From NCBI GenBank assembly GCA_033765345.1, contig JANRIC010000066.1, positions 1-6,858 on the forward strand: a stretch of 6,858 nucleotides of DNA, read 5' to 3'. The stretch's first letter is position 1, and the number at the start of each line of letters is the position of its first letter. Of this stretch, positions 1 through 6,600 are shown one piece after another. Below the pieces are notes generated by a model. The model was not told where the DNA came from. It made no database searches and worked only from the letters and a program-made list of their open reading frames with translations. Both the position numbers and the translations under genes were made by a program. Source of the DNA: JANRIC01 sp033765345 (GTDB taxonomy: Bacteria; Bacteroidota; Bacteroidia; Cytophagales; Microscillaceae).

Positions 1-200
1 TTCTTAATTCCCTTAATTGCTTTAATTCTTAATTCCCTTAATTGCTTTAATTCTTAATTCCCTTAATTGCTTTAATTCTTAATTCCCTTAATTGCTTTAA
101 TTCTTAATTCCCTTAATTGCTTTAATTCTTAATTCCTTTAATTGCTTTAATTCTTAATTCCTTTAATTGCTTTAATTCTTAATTCCTTTAATTGCTTTAA
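1..200. repeat. 25-bp tandem repeat, 8 exact-length copies
   Basis: Eight contiguous 25-bp units fill bases 1-200 (1-25, 26-50 and so on to 176-200). The array starts at the window edge and may continue to the left. Copies 1-5 are identical. Copies 6-8 are identical to each other and differ from the first five only by C to T at unit position 12. Within each unit the hexamer TTAATT, or its truncated form TTTAA at the junction, recurs every 7-9 bp, so the unit itself looks built from a shorter AT-rich motif. The unit length is not a multiple of three and the minus strand carries repeated TAA stops, so it is not coding. It ends 23 bp from the stop codon of the sensor kinase. Copy number and variants are read directly; the function is unknown. 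Confidence 0.97.
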
Positions 201-223
201 TTTCCTTCATTCTCTTAATTCTT

Positions 224-3200
224 CTATTCCTCCGTAATGGCTCGGAAGTCTACAAAAAAAGTGGTACCGTGCCCGATTTTACTTTCGCACCAGACCTCTC
301 CGTTCATGGCCTCAACGTATTTTTTGACGATAGAAAGCCCTAATCCGGTTGCTGATTCTCCGCCGGTAGGTTTGGCACTGAGGCGTTGGAATTTGCCGAA
401 AAGCTTTTGCTGATCTTCAGTGCTGATACCTGGGCCGCAATCTATGACTTTGGTGCGTACTTTTCCGTTAAGTCTTTCTACTGAGACAGAAATGTATTCA
501 TTGGGTGGAGAAAACTTGAGTGCATTCGAGATTAGGTTTTCAAAGATTTGAAGCGTATAGTTTCTATCTGCCTGAATACGTATAAAAGGATCAACCCCAT
601 CCAGATGTATTTGGATATTTTTGCGGCGGGCGTGATCCTTGAGATTATCCTGGGCTTCCAAGAGGATAGCGCCGAGATCGATTTTTTCCCACTGAATATT
701 TAGGGAGTTGGATTCAATGGCGTTCATATCCAGGATTTTGTCAATCATATCATTGATTCGGGCGGTGGTCTGGAGGATTTTATCGAGATAATTGGATTGT
801 TTGGTGCTTAGATTCTCCGAATTGAGTTTAATCACGCTAGAAAGCCCAAAGATATTGTGCAGTGGATTGCGCAAATCGTGAGCTACAATACTGATGAGGT
901 GGTTTTTTTCTAGGTTTAACTCCTCAAGTTTCTGATAGGATTTGGCGTTTTCGAGGGCGATAGAAGTATGAATAGCGAGGTTTTTGATGATGTCTAAGTG
1001 ATAATGTGTGTAGGCATTGGGTGTAAAACTTTGTACTGTAATCACGCCAATTGCCCTTTCCTTGACCATCAAAGGCACATAGATAATAGACTGGGCATCG
1101 TCTTTTGTGACCGATTCCAGTTTTTCATCCACATATTTGGTATATTCTTCAGAGAAGTTATTAAGAAATACCTCCCTTTTTTTGAGTAAAGACCATATTG
1201 CCAGTCGTTGGGTTTCTTGGATTGAGAACCGGAAGACGGGCAGTGTTTCTCCTTTTTCTTTGACTCCCATAAACTCCAGGCATTTATTTTCTTTGTTATA
1301 AATCCCAATGCCAAAGACAGTAGCATCCATCAGCATATTGATATTGGCATAAGCCGTATCAATGATTTTTTCTACCGAGAGGTGGGCTGTAATGTCTTTG
1401 CCGATTTCACCCAGAAGTTTGATATCCTGAAAAGCTTTCTCAATCTTCTTATTTTTACTTTCCAGTTGCTCGTTTTGTCGGCGGATCTCAGCCAAACCCT
1501 TGTCAATTTCCTTGGCCAGGTAAATGTTTTTACGGCGTAAACGAATGGTATTGAGTCGTAGCATCAGGAATATCGTAATCATAATCAGTCCGATATATGT
1601 CAGATAAGCCCAAATAGTACGGTGCCAAGGCGGCAAAATCTCGAATTGATAGACTGCTACTTTACTTTCTTTGCCATAGATATTTTTGGCTCGAATATAA
1701 AATGTATAGGTGCCTTCCGGCAGGTTGGTATAGCTTTTTTCTACGGCTGAAGTCCAGGGAGACCATTCTTGATCCAAACCTTCCAAATAACATTGGTAGA
1801 GTGTCTTATCACTATCTTCATACCAGGCTGATGAATAAACAAAACGAAGATTATTAAAGATATAGGGCAGTATCCTGATTTGAGAAGGAGGTTGATGACC
1901 CAACGCAAAATTTTGTGTATCTGAAAACGTACCTCCGAAAATCAAAGAGTCTTTGCCTGAATTGGCTGAGATAAAAACCTGTCGGACATGGGCATAAAAA
2001 GGAAAATCATAATTCTTTTGGATATGCGGTGAATAATGAAATAAACCTTTGGATGTACCGAATAAAATATGCTGATCATCAATGGGAGTAATTTCGCTCA
2101 TCACGTCTACTCGAAGTTTTAAAAAATCAGTCGTATCGGGGTCTAAAGTAGAATTTTTAGCTTTGATCACACCCACATTTCCAAATTGGATGTACCAGAG
2201 ATTTCCTTCCTGATCTTTTACAATGGGATGTGCATAGGTATTTTGAAATAACTTTTTATTTAAAGCTTGATCTGCCTCGAAACGATCTTCACCTTTGATA
2301 TAGCGATAAAGTCCGGCCCGGGTAATAAAAAAGAGGCGTTCGTCCAAACAAATGATGCTATTACGAGAGTATGGAGGAAGCCCATGGTGCTCATCATAAA
2401 GCTTTAAAGAAGCTACTCCAGACAAATCTTCTCGTAGGCGAAGCTTATAAATACCTTTTTTGTAGTCACTAAACCAGACGTTCCCTTCTCCATCTTCCTG
2501 TAGTGAGTAGCAATATTTGTCAATTCCTGGAATATCGCCCTTGAAAAGCCATGTATTTTCTTTTTTCTCCAATAGGCTGAGACCACCATTTAGCTTTGCC
2601 ACCAACAGATAATGAGGATGTTTGCGGAGTGCCGAAAAAGACAGGGCGGCCTGATGGGCAATAAGTTCTCTGGCAATGGTATCCTGAATGAGCAGTACAC
2701 CGTTGGTATGGGAATAAATCAAATTTTCTTCAAAAATAAAAGGTACACCAGCATATCCTTCGGAACCCTTGACAGCTTTAAAGCTTAGGTTTTCGGTAAT
2801 TGGATTTTGGTAGGTTTTCCAATCCCGATAAAACACTCCCGACGAGGTGCCTACATAAAGTCGATTTTTATGTAGGATCGTATTGATTACTCGGCCTTTG
2901 ATCCCCAGCAGCTCATTATAAAGCGTGAAGGGGGAGTTTACCTCTATATGGGCAATGCCCTCATCGAGGGAAAGCCATAGATTCTGAAAATGATCCAAAA
3001 AAAGATCATGAACAGTGTTATTGAGAAGCCCTTTGTCCCGATTCAGGTGTTGGAGTACCTTGCCTTGTTGATCAATGATAATAATTCCATTTTGGGAAGT
3101 GCCAAATGCATATTGTTGAATCCCTAGTTTAATTCCGCAGGTAGGAACGTGTTTGACCAGAAAATCATTTAAATCACGGTTAAAGAAGGGTTTGAATTTT

Positions 3201-3916
3201 TCTTCTTGATTTGCCAAGGTATTAAATACAGTGCAACCCTTGTTTTTACTGATGATCAGGATTTTATTTTTGGATAGGGGGAGCATAGCGGCGATCTGAT
3301 CCAGGGCAAATAATTCACTGTCTTTGATCCGAGTCAAGGTATTCCCATCAAATTTGAGTAGACCTTTGTCCCATTCTCGGAGATAGAGTTCGTGATTTAC
3401 CATAAAACCTTGATCAAAGTGATTGGGAGAGGAAAAAACCCGGATTTTATGATTATTCCATAAGAAAAGTTTTTCGTCCGAGAGAAAAATAACACCCTTA
3501 GAATTTACAAAGATATTTTTGATTTCTTTAAAATTCTGATCTTTTGCTGGGATCAATGATTTGATTGAGTGGAAGGTCATTTCTCCCAGATGGTTTGCCT
3601 TTAAAAAACCCAAATCTCCTTTAGCACCTACCAGAATGCGCCTATTTTGATCTAGGGTGAGGGCTGTAGCAGCCTGATCTCCCCGAATTTTAATCAAACT
3701 CCACTTGACCCCATCAAACTCTAGAACGCCTGATTTATTGGCAAAATAAAGTAAACCCCGTTCATCCTGTACACCATCCAAATTTTGAGATTCGGCACGA
3801 TAAATATCCGGTGGATAATTATGAATAAACGGGATGCCATTATTTTTAATCTTAGCATAGGAAAATAACAAGCCAAGTAGAAAAAAAAATACAAATGGTA
3901 GTGTAAGTCTTATCAT
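224..3916 (-). CDS. Membrane sensor histidine kinase with periplasmic propeller, Y_Y_Y, GAF, HisKA and HATPase_c domains
   Basis: This 1230-residue protein is predicted to sense an extracytoplasmic signal and autophosphorylate on histidine. Residues 1-21 form a hydrophobic signal peptide ending in FSYA. Residues ~40-690 carry recurring Reg_prop-type blades (for example LLYFANKSGVLEFDG, NLWLSLDEGIAHI, LYVGTSSGVFYRD, NVWFSDYKKGIYKL), as in the paired beta-propellers of Bacteroidota sensors. A Y_Y_Y domain spans ~695-762 and ends in PPW, followed by one membrane helix (~768-786), a charged coiled coil (~790-835) and a GAF domain (~845-990). The HisKA box AHDLRNPL has the phospho-acceptor His1013. 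HATPase_c shows the N box (ENLISNALKF, 1126-1135), G1 (DCGPG, 1159-1163), F box (~1172-1178) and G2 (GLGLS, 1191-1195). All catalytic boxes are intact. There is no receiver or AraC-type HTH domain, unlike classical HTCS hybrids, so a separate response regulator is inferred; none is in the window. The ATG start directly precedes the signal peptide, and the stop is TAG. The ligand cannot be told from sequence. Confidence 0.95.
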   Translation of the reverse strand: MIRLTLPFVFFFLLGLLFSYAKIKNNGIPFIHNYPPDIYRAESQNLDGVQDERGLLYFANKSGVLEFDGVKWSLIKIRGDQAATALTLDQNRRILVGAKGDLGFLKANHLGEMTFHSIKSLIPAKDQNFKEIKNIFVNSKGVIFLSDEKLFLWNNHKIRVFSSPNHFDQGFMVNHELYLREWDKGLLKFDGNTLTRIKDSELFALDQIAAMLPLSKNKILIISKNKGCTVFNTLANQEEKFKPFFNRDLNDFLVKHVPTCGIKLGIQQYAFGTSQNGIIIIDQQGKVLQHLNRDKGLLNNTVHDLFLDHFQNLWLSLDEGIAHIEVNSPFTLYNELLGIKGRVINTILHKNRLYVGTSSGVFYRDWKTYQNPITENLSFKAVKGSEGYAGVPFIFEENLIYSHTNGVLLIQDTIARELIAHQAALSFSALRKHPHYLLVAKLNGGLSLLEKKENTWLFKGDIPGIDKYCYSLQEDGEGNVWFSDYKKGIYKLRLREDLSGVASLKLYDEHHGLPPYSRNSIICLDERLFFITRAGLYRYIKGEDRFEADQALNKKLFQNTYAHPIVKDQEGNLWYIQFGNVGVIKAKNSTLDPDTTDFLKLRVDVMSEITPIDDQHILFGTSKGLFHYSPHIQKNYDFPFYAHVRQVFISANSGKDSLIFGGTFSDTQNFALGHQPPSQIRILPYIFNNLRFVYSSAWYEDSDKTLYQCYLEGLDQEWSPWTSAVEKSYTNLPEGTYTFYIRAKNIYGKESKVAVYQFEILPPWHRTIWAYLTYIGLIMITIFLMLRLNTIRLRRKNIYLAKEIDKGLAEIRRQNEQLESKNKKIEKAFQDIKLLGEIGKDITAHLSVEKIIDTAYANINMLMDATVFGIGIYNKENKCLEFMGVKEKGETLPVFRFSIQETQRLAIWSLLKKREVFLNNFSEEYTKYVDEKLESVTKDDAQSIIYVPLMVKERAIGVITVQSFTPNAYTHYHLDIIKNLAIHTSIALENAKSYQKLEELNLEKNHLISIVAHDLRNPLHNIFGLSSVIKLNSENLSTKQSNYLDKILQTTARINDMIDKILDMNAIESNSLNIQWEKIDLGAILLEAQDNLKDHARRKNIQIHLDGVDPFIRIQADRNYTLQIFENLISNALKFSPPNEYISVSVERLNGKVRTKVIDCGPGISTEDQQKLFGKFQRLSAKPTGGESATGLGLSIVKKYVEAMNGEVWCESKIGHGTTFFVDFRAITEE

Positions 3917-3974
3917 TTAGTTGATTTGAGATCTCTTTTTTAAATTTAAATTTCATTCAAGGAGACCTTTAAGA

Positions 3975-4008
3975 CCGGATTTATGAAAATTTAGCCCACT
4001 CCATCCGG
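3975..4008. promoter_or_regulatory. Spaced inverted repeat upstream of the sensor kinase
   Basis: CCGGAT (3975-3980) and its exact reverse complement ATCCGG (4003-4008) are separated by 22 bp, about 60-90 bp upstream of the kinase start codon. These GC-rich arms stand out from AT-rich surroundings. The position suits an operator, but 6-bp arms this far apart can arise by chance. The rest of 3917-4090 shows no recognisable promoter hexamers and no other gene. Confidence 0.25.
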
Positions 4009-4090
4009 CATATACTCATACTAAATTAAGGAAAGATTTGAATTTTTAAAAATAGTACAGACTGATAATCAGGTAAAAATAACAAATTAC

Positions 4091-4123
4091 TAACAAAAAG
4101 AAATCAGCTCAATGGCTGATTTC
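4091..4123 (-). terminator. Intrinsic terminator of the small ORF
   Basis: Read on the minus strand, GAAATCAGC (4123-4115) pairs perfectly with GCTGATTTC (4108-4100) around a 6-nt loop. It is followed at once by TTTTTGTTA (4099-4091). A perfect 9-bp stem with a U tract is the standard rho-independent form. The stop codon of the small ORF (4104-4106) lies inside the distal arm, so the hairpin defines the 3' end of that transcript and insulates it from the sensor kinase downstream. Confidence 0.75.
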
Positions 4124-4280
4124 CTGATTCAATTTGAACTCCCAGTATACTTGACCAATCGTGATCTTTATCAGATTGTTTATTTTCTTCTTCGTGTTCT
4201 TTAGAATTAGTCTTGGGGTTATGATTCTCGATGTTGGCTAACTCATCGATGATGTTTAATTTTTGCTTTTTTAAATTCAT
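4104..4280 (-). CDS. Small acidic and lysine-rich protein of unknown function (58 aa)
   Basis: An ATG at 4278-4280 opens a 58-codon frame ending in TGA at 4104-4106. The protein begins MNLKKQKLNIIDELANIE, continues through a highly charged, low-complexity middle (NPKTNSKEHEEENKQSDKDHD, residues ~21-41) and ends in a less charged tail (WSSILGVQIESGNQPLS). It has no cysteine, no signal peptide and no membrane segment. Support for it being a real gene is the A/T-rich leader before the ATG, as with neighbouring genes, and a strong intrinsic terminator that overlaps the stop codon. I recognise no family. The KKQKLN start followed by an acidic amphipathic stretch resembles the leader segments of Bacteroidota peptide natural-product precursors, but no modifying enzyme is nearby and no Cys is present for a lanthipeptide, so this is only a hypothesis. 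It could also be a small regulatory protein. Confidence 0.6.
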   Translation of the reverse strand: MNLKKQKLNIIDELANIENHNPKTNSKEHEEENKQSDKDHDWSSILGVQIESGNQPLS

Positions 4281-4299
4281 ATATTTTTAAATTGTGCTT

Positions 4300-4330
4300 G
4301 TGTTTAACTTAATAAATTAAGTGCAAACAC
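4300..4330. promoter_or_regulatory. Dyad-symmetric element just upstream of the small ORF
   Basis: GTGTTT (4300-4305) pairs with AAACAC (4325-4330). Inside them ACTTAAT (4307-4313) pairs with ATTAAGT (4316-4322). Together these make 13 complementary base pairs interrupted by one small asymmetric bulge. The element ends 19 bp before the ATG of the small ORF, so it would overlap its promoter or 5' leader. A protein-binding operator is more likely than an RNA hairpin because the central loop is only 2 nt. The symmetry is seen directly; the role is inferred. Confidence 0.4.
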
Positions 4331-4397
4331 TAACGCTCAGAGGATTACAAGAAGTTATACTGCTTGGAATACCGTGAATGTTAATAGTTTGTTTGAT

Positions 4398-4428
4398 TAT
4401 AACGAGATTAAATGGTACTCGTTCTATA
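4398..4428. promoter_or_regulatory. Imperfect inverted repeat in the reductase / small-ORF intergenic region
   Basis: AACGAG (4401-4406) and CTCGTT (4418-4423) are exact inverted repeats around 11 bp. Pairing extends outward to TATA arms if a 2-nt bulge is allowed on the right. No U tract follows on either strand, so it is not an intrinsic terminator. It may be a binding site or an RNA structure. Confidence 0.25.
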
Positions 4429-4432
4429 GAGA

Positions 4433-4465
4433 ATGTAAATTTACATAAATTAATTTAATTGTAAA
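4433..4465. promoter_or_regulatory. Overlapping palindromes sharing TGTAAA / TTTACA half-sites
   Basis: ATGTAAATTTACAT (4433-4446) is a perfect 14-bp palindrome. Its right half TTTACA (4440-4445) also forms a second dyad with TGTAAA (4460-4465), with the palindrome TAAATTAATTTA (4446-4457) between them. Three copies of one hexamer in alternating orientation within 33 bp fit a multi-site operator. The site lies ~150-185 bp upstream of the small ORF and 52-85 bp beyond the reductase stop codon. AT-rich DNA raises the chance background, so the regulatory role is tentative. Confidence 0.35.
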
Positions 4466-4476
4466 AGCATAAAATC

Positions 4477-4493
4477 AAACTGTCTCAAAGTTT
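4477..4493 (-). terminator. Weak candidate terminator after the reductase gene
   Basis: AAACT (4477-4481) pairs with AGTTT (4489-4493) around a 7-nt loop, 25 bp past the reductase stop codon at 4518-4520. On the minus strand it is followed by GATTTTATGCTTTT, a broken U tract; on the plus strand by a long T run (4494-4505 region). The stem is only five pairs with one GC, so it is weak, and no plus-strand gene needs terminating here. It is the only terminator-like structure I see downstream of the reductase. Confidence 0.25.
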
Positions 4494-4517
4494 TTTTTTA
4501 TTTTTCAAAACAATATA

Positions 4518-5612
4518 TTAATCAATTTTGATAACTACGTCATCTGTTATGGGATGCCCGACGCAGGTCAGCACATAACCTTGCTCCAGTTCTTTGGGAG
4601 TAAGAGCGTCTTCCTCATCAAGTTTTACTTTACCCGAAATGGCGCGCCCCAAGCAAGCAGTACACATGCCGCTTTGGCAGGAGTAGGGGAGGTCTATGTC
4701 CAGGCTTTGGGCAGTTTCGAGAATAGTTTTATGAGGGGGTACTTCAAATTCATAAGTTTCGCCAGCATAAATTACTTTTACTAGATGTGATTTAGGTGCT
4801 TCGGATTTTTGATTATCCAATTCCTGTGCTACATTTCGTTCTTCTTTTTGAGCTGCTTCTTCGGGGCTGATACCAAAACTTTCTTTTTTGAGGCGATCTA
4901 TGGGGAGTTTTAATTCTGTAAAAGATTGAATAATCTGATTCATCATCCCGTTGGGTCCGCACATAAAATAGGCTGTTGCCTCCGTGCCCATCTGGGGTAA
5001 ATCTTGAAGGATTTTTTTGAGGATTTTGGTGCTGATTCGTCCTTTATAACCCTTAGACCAAAATAGAGGTGCTTTTTCAAGAATATGAATGACCTGCAAT
5101 CTTTCGGAATAGGTCTGCTGGAGCTTCTTGATCTGCTCTTTGAAAATAATGGATTGGGAGTCACGATTGGCATATACCAGTGATACCAGGGTTTGAGGTT
5201 CTTCTTTTAAGGCAGTTTTTAGGATTGCCATCATAGGAGTAATCCCGCTTCCTCCGGCAAATAAAATCAGGTGACGCGCTTGATTGGCATCGTATTGTGT
5301 CGTAAAAACACCCATAGGCGACAATACCTCCAGCACATCCCCGATTTTGAGTGTATCATTGAGATAATTAGAGACCTTACCCCCGGCTACTCTTTTGATA
5401 GTCACGGCCGGAAATTCATCTGTAAGCGGAGAGGTACAAAGCGAGTAGGCTCTTCTAAGGGATTCTCCTTGTATATTGACCAATAGAGTGAGGAATTGCC
5501 CGGCCTGATAGCTGATTTTTTGATCTTCGGGGTGTTCAAATTCTACCGTTAGGGCATCTTTGGTCTCCTGAGTGATTTTTCGTATTTTCAAATGATAATG
5601 TGTTACAGTCAT
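4518..5612 (-). CDS. FAD/NAD(P)H ferredoxin reductase fused to a C-terminal [2Fe-2S] ferredoxin domain (PaaE/HmpA-like)
   Basis: This 364-residue cytoplasmic electron-transfer flavoprotein is predicted to take electrons from NAD(P)H through FAD to its own iron-sulfur cluster and then to a partner protein. The ferredoxin-reductase FAD domain has RAYS at residues 54-57. The nucleotide-binding domain has GGSGITP at 120-126 and CGPNGM at 218-223. A charged linker (~248-276) leads to a plant-type ferredoxin domain with Cys312, Cys317, Cys320 and Cys350 (spacing x4, x2, x29), all intact. Length and domain order match the PaaE / phenol-hydroxylase-reductase-like family. The frame stays open upstream to a TTG at 5682-5684, but I chose the ATG at 5610-5612. 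It is the first in-frame ATG, the extra 24 residues are basic and unlike any domain start, and a candidate promoter lies between the two. No paaABCD or other oxygenase genes adjoin it, so PaaE itself is unlikely to be the right name and the electron acceptor is unknown. Confidence 0.93.
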   Translation of the reverse strand: MTVTHYHLKIRKITQETKDALTVEFEHPEDQKISYQAGQFLTLLVNIQGESLRRAYSLCTSPLTDEFPAVTIKRVAGGKVSNYLNDTLKIGDVLEVLSPMGVFTTQYDANQARHLILFAGGSGITPMMAILKTALKEEPQTLVSLVYANRDSQSIIFKEQIKKLQQTYSERLQVIHILEKAPLFWSKGYKGRISTKILKKILQDLPQMGTEATAYFMCGPNGMMNQIIQSFTELKLPIDRLKKESFGISPEEAAQKEERNVAQELDNQKSEAPKSHLVKVIYAGETYEFEVPPHKTILETAQSLDIDLPYSCQSGMCTACLGRAISGKVKLDEEDALTPKELEQGYVLTCVGHPITDDVVIKID

Positions 5613-5727
5613 TTTTTCAAATAGTTTATTTTTATCTTTACCTTTGGTTTGATGCTTTGGTTTAAACAAAATAATAACATACAAAGCGGATACTTACAAT
5701 AAATCAGTAAAACTAATAAAAAATTCC
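5613..5727. promoter_or_regulatory. Divergent promoter region between the reductase and LOG genes
   Basis: These 115 bp separate two divergent start codons and must drive both genes. On the minus strand TTATTTTG (5674-5667) is one mismatch from the Bacteroidota -7 element TAnnTTTG. A TTG (5699-5697) lies 22 bp upstream of it, near the expected -33 spacing. Transcription would then begin near 5660, between the TTG and ATG start options of the reductase. A 9-bp direct repeat CTTTGGTTT occurs at 5642-5650 and 5655-5663. I found no clear matching -7 element on the plus strand. Neither gene has a Shine-Dalgarno motif; both starts follow A-rich leaders. Confidence 0.4.
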
Positions 5728-6303
5728 ATGAAAAACATTTGTGTATTTTGCGGTTCAAGAATGGGAAATCAGCCGATCTACCAGGAAGTCACACGTGCGT
5801 TGGCAAAATCTTTGGTTGAATGTGGTTTTAATCTGGTATATGGTGGTTCTAATATCGGACTGATGGGGCTTTTGGCTGATCATGTAATGATTCAGGGTGG
5901 AAATGTGATTGGAGTTATGCCACAATTTCTGGCCGATCAAGAAGTAGCCCATACCCATCTGAGTCAGATTTATTTGGTGAATTCTATGCACGAGCGCAAA
6001 CAAAAGATGTCTGAATTGGCCGACGCTTTTATTACCTTACCAGGAGGAATAGGCACCTTTGAAGAGTTCCTAGAAATCACAACCTGGGCACAATTGGGCT
6101 TACACCAAAAGCCCGTGAGTCTCCTCAATACCCATGGCTATTATGACCTTCTGCTACAATTTTTTAATCATGCGATTTCTCAAGGTTTTTTCAGACGCGA
6201 AACCCGTGATTTGATCCTGGTAGAAAATGATCCTGAAACGCTCTGTAAAAAACTCAGCCAATACCCCAGCTATGAGACTGGTTTTGATAAGTATAAGACT
6301 TAA
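5728..6303 (+). CDS. LOG-family nucleoside 5'-monophosphate phosphoribohydrolase (TIGR00730-type Rossmann protein)
   Basis: This 191-residue cytoplasmic enzyme has the full length of the family. Members hydrolyse the N-glycosidic bond of cytokinin riboside 5'-monophosphates, and in many bacteria of AMP or related nucleotides, releasing the free base and ribose 5-phosphate. The Rossmann start KNICVFCGS (residues 2-10) and LVYGGSNIGLMG (36-47) form the nucleotide-binding face. The catalytic signature is present as MHERKQKM (87-94) followed by PGGIGTFEE (105-113), giving the conserved Arg90, Lys91 and Glu112/Glu113 region. The ATG start directly precedes the first beta strand, and the TAA stop is at 6301-6303. 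Actual cytokinin production is not implied; in non-plant-associated bacteria the physiological substrate is often unclear. It is transcribed away from the reductase, and no co-directional partner follows it. Confidence 0.95.
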   Translation: MKNICVFCGSRMGNQPIYQEVTRALAKSLVECGFNLVYGGSNIGLMGLLADHVMIQGGNVIGVMPQFLADQEVAHTHLSQIYLVNSMHERKQKMSELADAFITLPGGIGTFEEFLEITTWAQLGLHQKPVSLLNTHGYYDLLLQFFNHAISQGFFRRETRDLILVENDPETLCKKLSQYPSYETGFDKYKT

Positions 6304-6480
6304 CTGCCAATTGGCAATTAAGGAATTATACTCAAACCGAAGTGGTTTTCCGAAGTTTTAGCTCTTAAATCATGAATAATCAAGTTAATCAATCAAGAAA
6401 ACTTGCCCCGCAGGGGTCTTGTGTTTCCTAAATCACTTTAATTTGGGTATAAATCAATTAAGATCATGAAACAACACCTC
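6304..6480. other. Non-coding stretch with small palindromes and hairpins downstream of the LOG gene
   Basis: No gene is supported here. TGCCAATTGGCA (6305-6316) is a perfect 12-bp palindrome one base past the LOG stop codon. AAACC (6334-6338) pairs with GGTTT (6344-6348) and runs into a short T stretch, a weak terminator-like hairpin for the LOG transcript. CCCC-GCA-GGGG (6406-6416) is a compact GC hairpin in AT-rich DNA. CCGAAGT occurs twice (6337-6343 and 6350-6356). Any of these could end the LOG mRNA, but none has a good U tract. Confidence 0.4.
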
Positions 6481-6510
6481 TTTAATTGTTTTAATTCTTT
6501 TAATTCCTTT
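6481..6510. repeat. Short TTAATT repeat tract related to the left-edge tandem array
   Basis: Three TTAATT hexamers occur at strict 9-bp spacing with flanking bases (TTAATTG, TTAATTC, TTAATTCC) that match those in the 25-bp units at 1-200. The sequence TTTAATTCCTTT-type core occurs in both. This is a degenerate or founder-like copy of the same repeat in a second intergenic region, in the same orientation relative to the window. Confidence 0.6.
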
Positions 6511-6600
6511 GGAAAATATCTACCAGGAAGAAGAAAACTCCGAAGAAATAGAGCTCTCTTAGCCTCAATCTTCCTGAATAAAACTTGCGTGGAGTCAATA

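Noticed and set aside
1..200. CRISPR array
   Set aside because: The units are directly contiguous with no unique spacers, so this is a tandem repeat.
998..1326. Short frames on both strands inside the GAF-coding part of the kinase
   Set aside because: They overlap an intact, domain-rich coding frame entirely and show no features of their own.
4554..5486. Several 70-76 codon frames overlapping the reductase gene on both strands
   Set aside because: Shadows of the reductase frame, whose motifs and cluster cysteines are all intact.
4518..5612. Phenylacetyl-CoA epoxidase subunit PaaE as a firm name
   Set aside because: Domain architecture fits, but none of the paaABCD partners is adjacent, and many Bacteroidota have stand-alone homologues of the same build.
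5755..6003. Minus-strand 82-codon frame inside the LOG gene
   Set aside because: Antisense shadow of a well-conserved family member.
6372..6431. Nineteen-codon plus-strand frame covering the CCCC-GCA-GGGG hairpin
   Set aside because: Too short, with no supporting leader or terminator signals.
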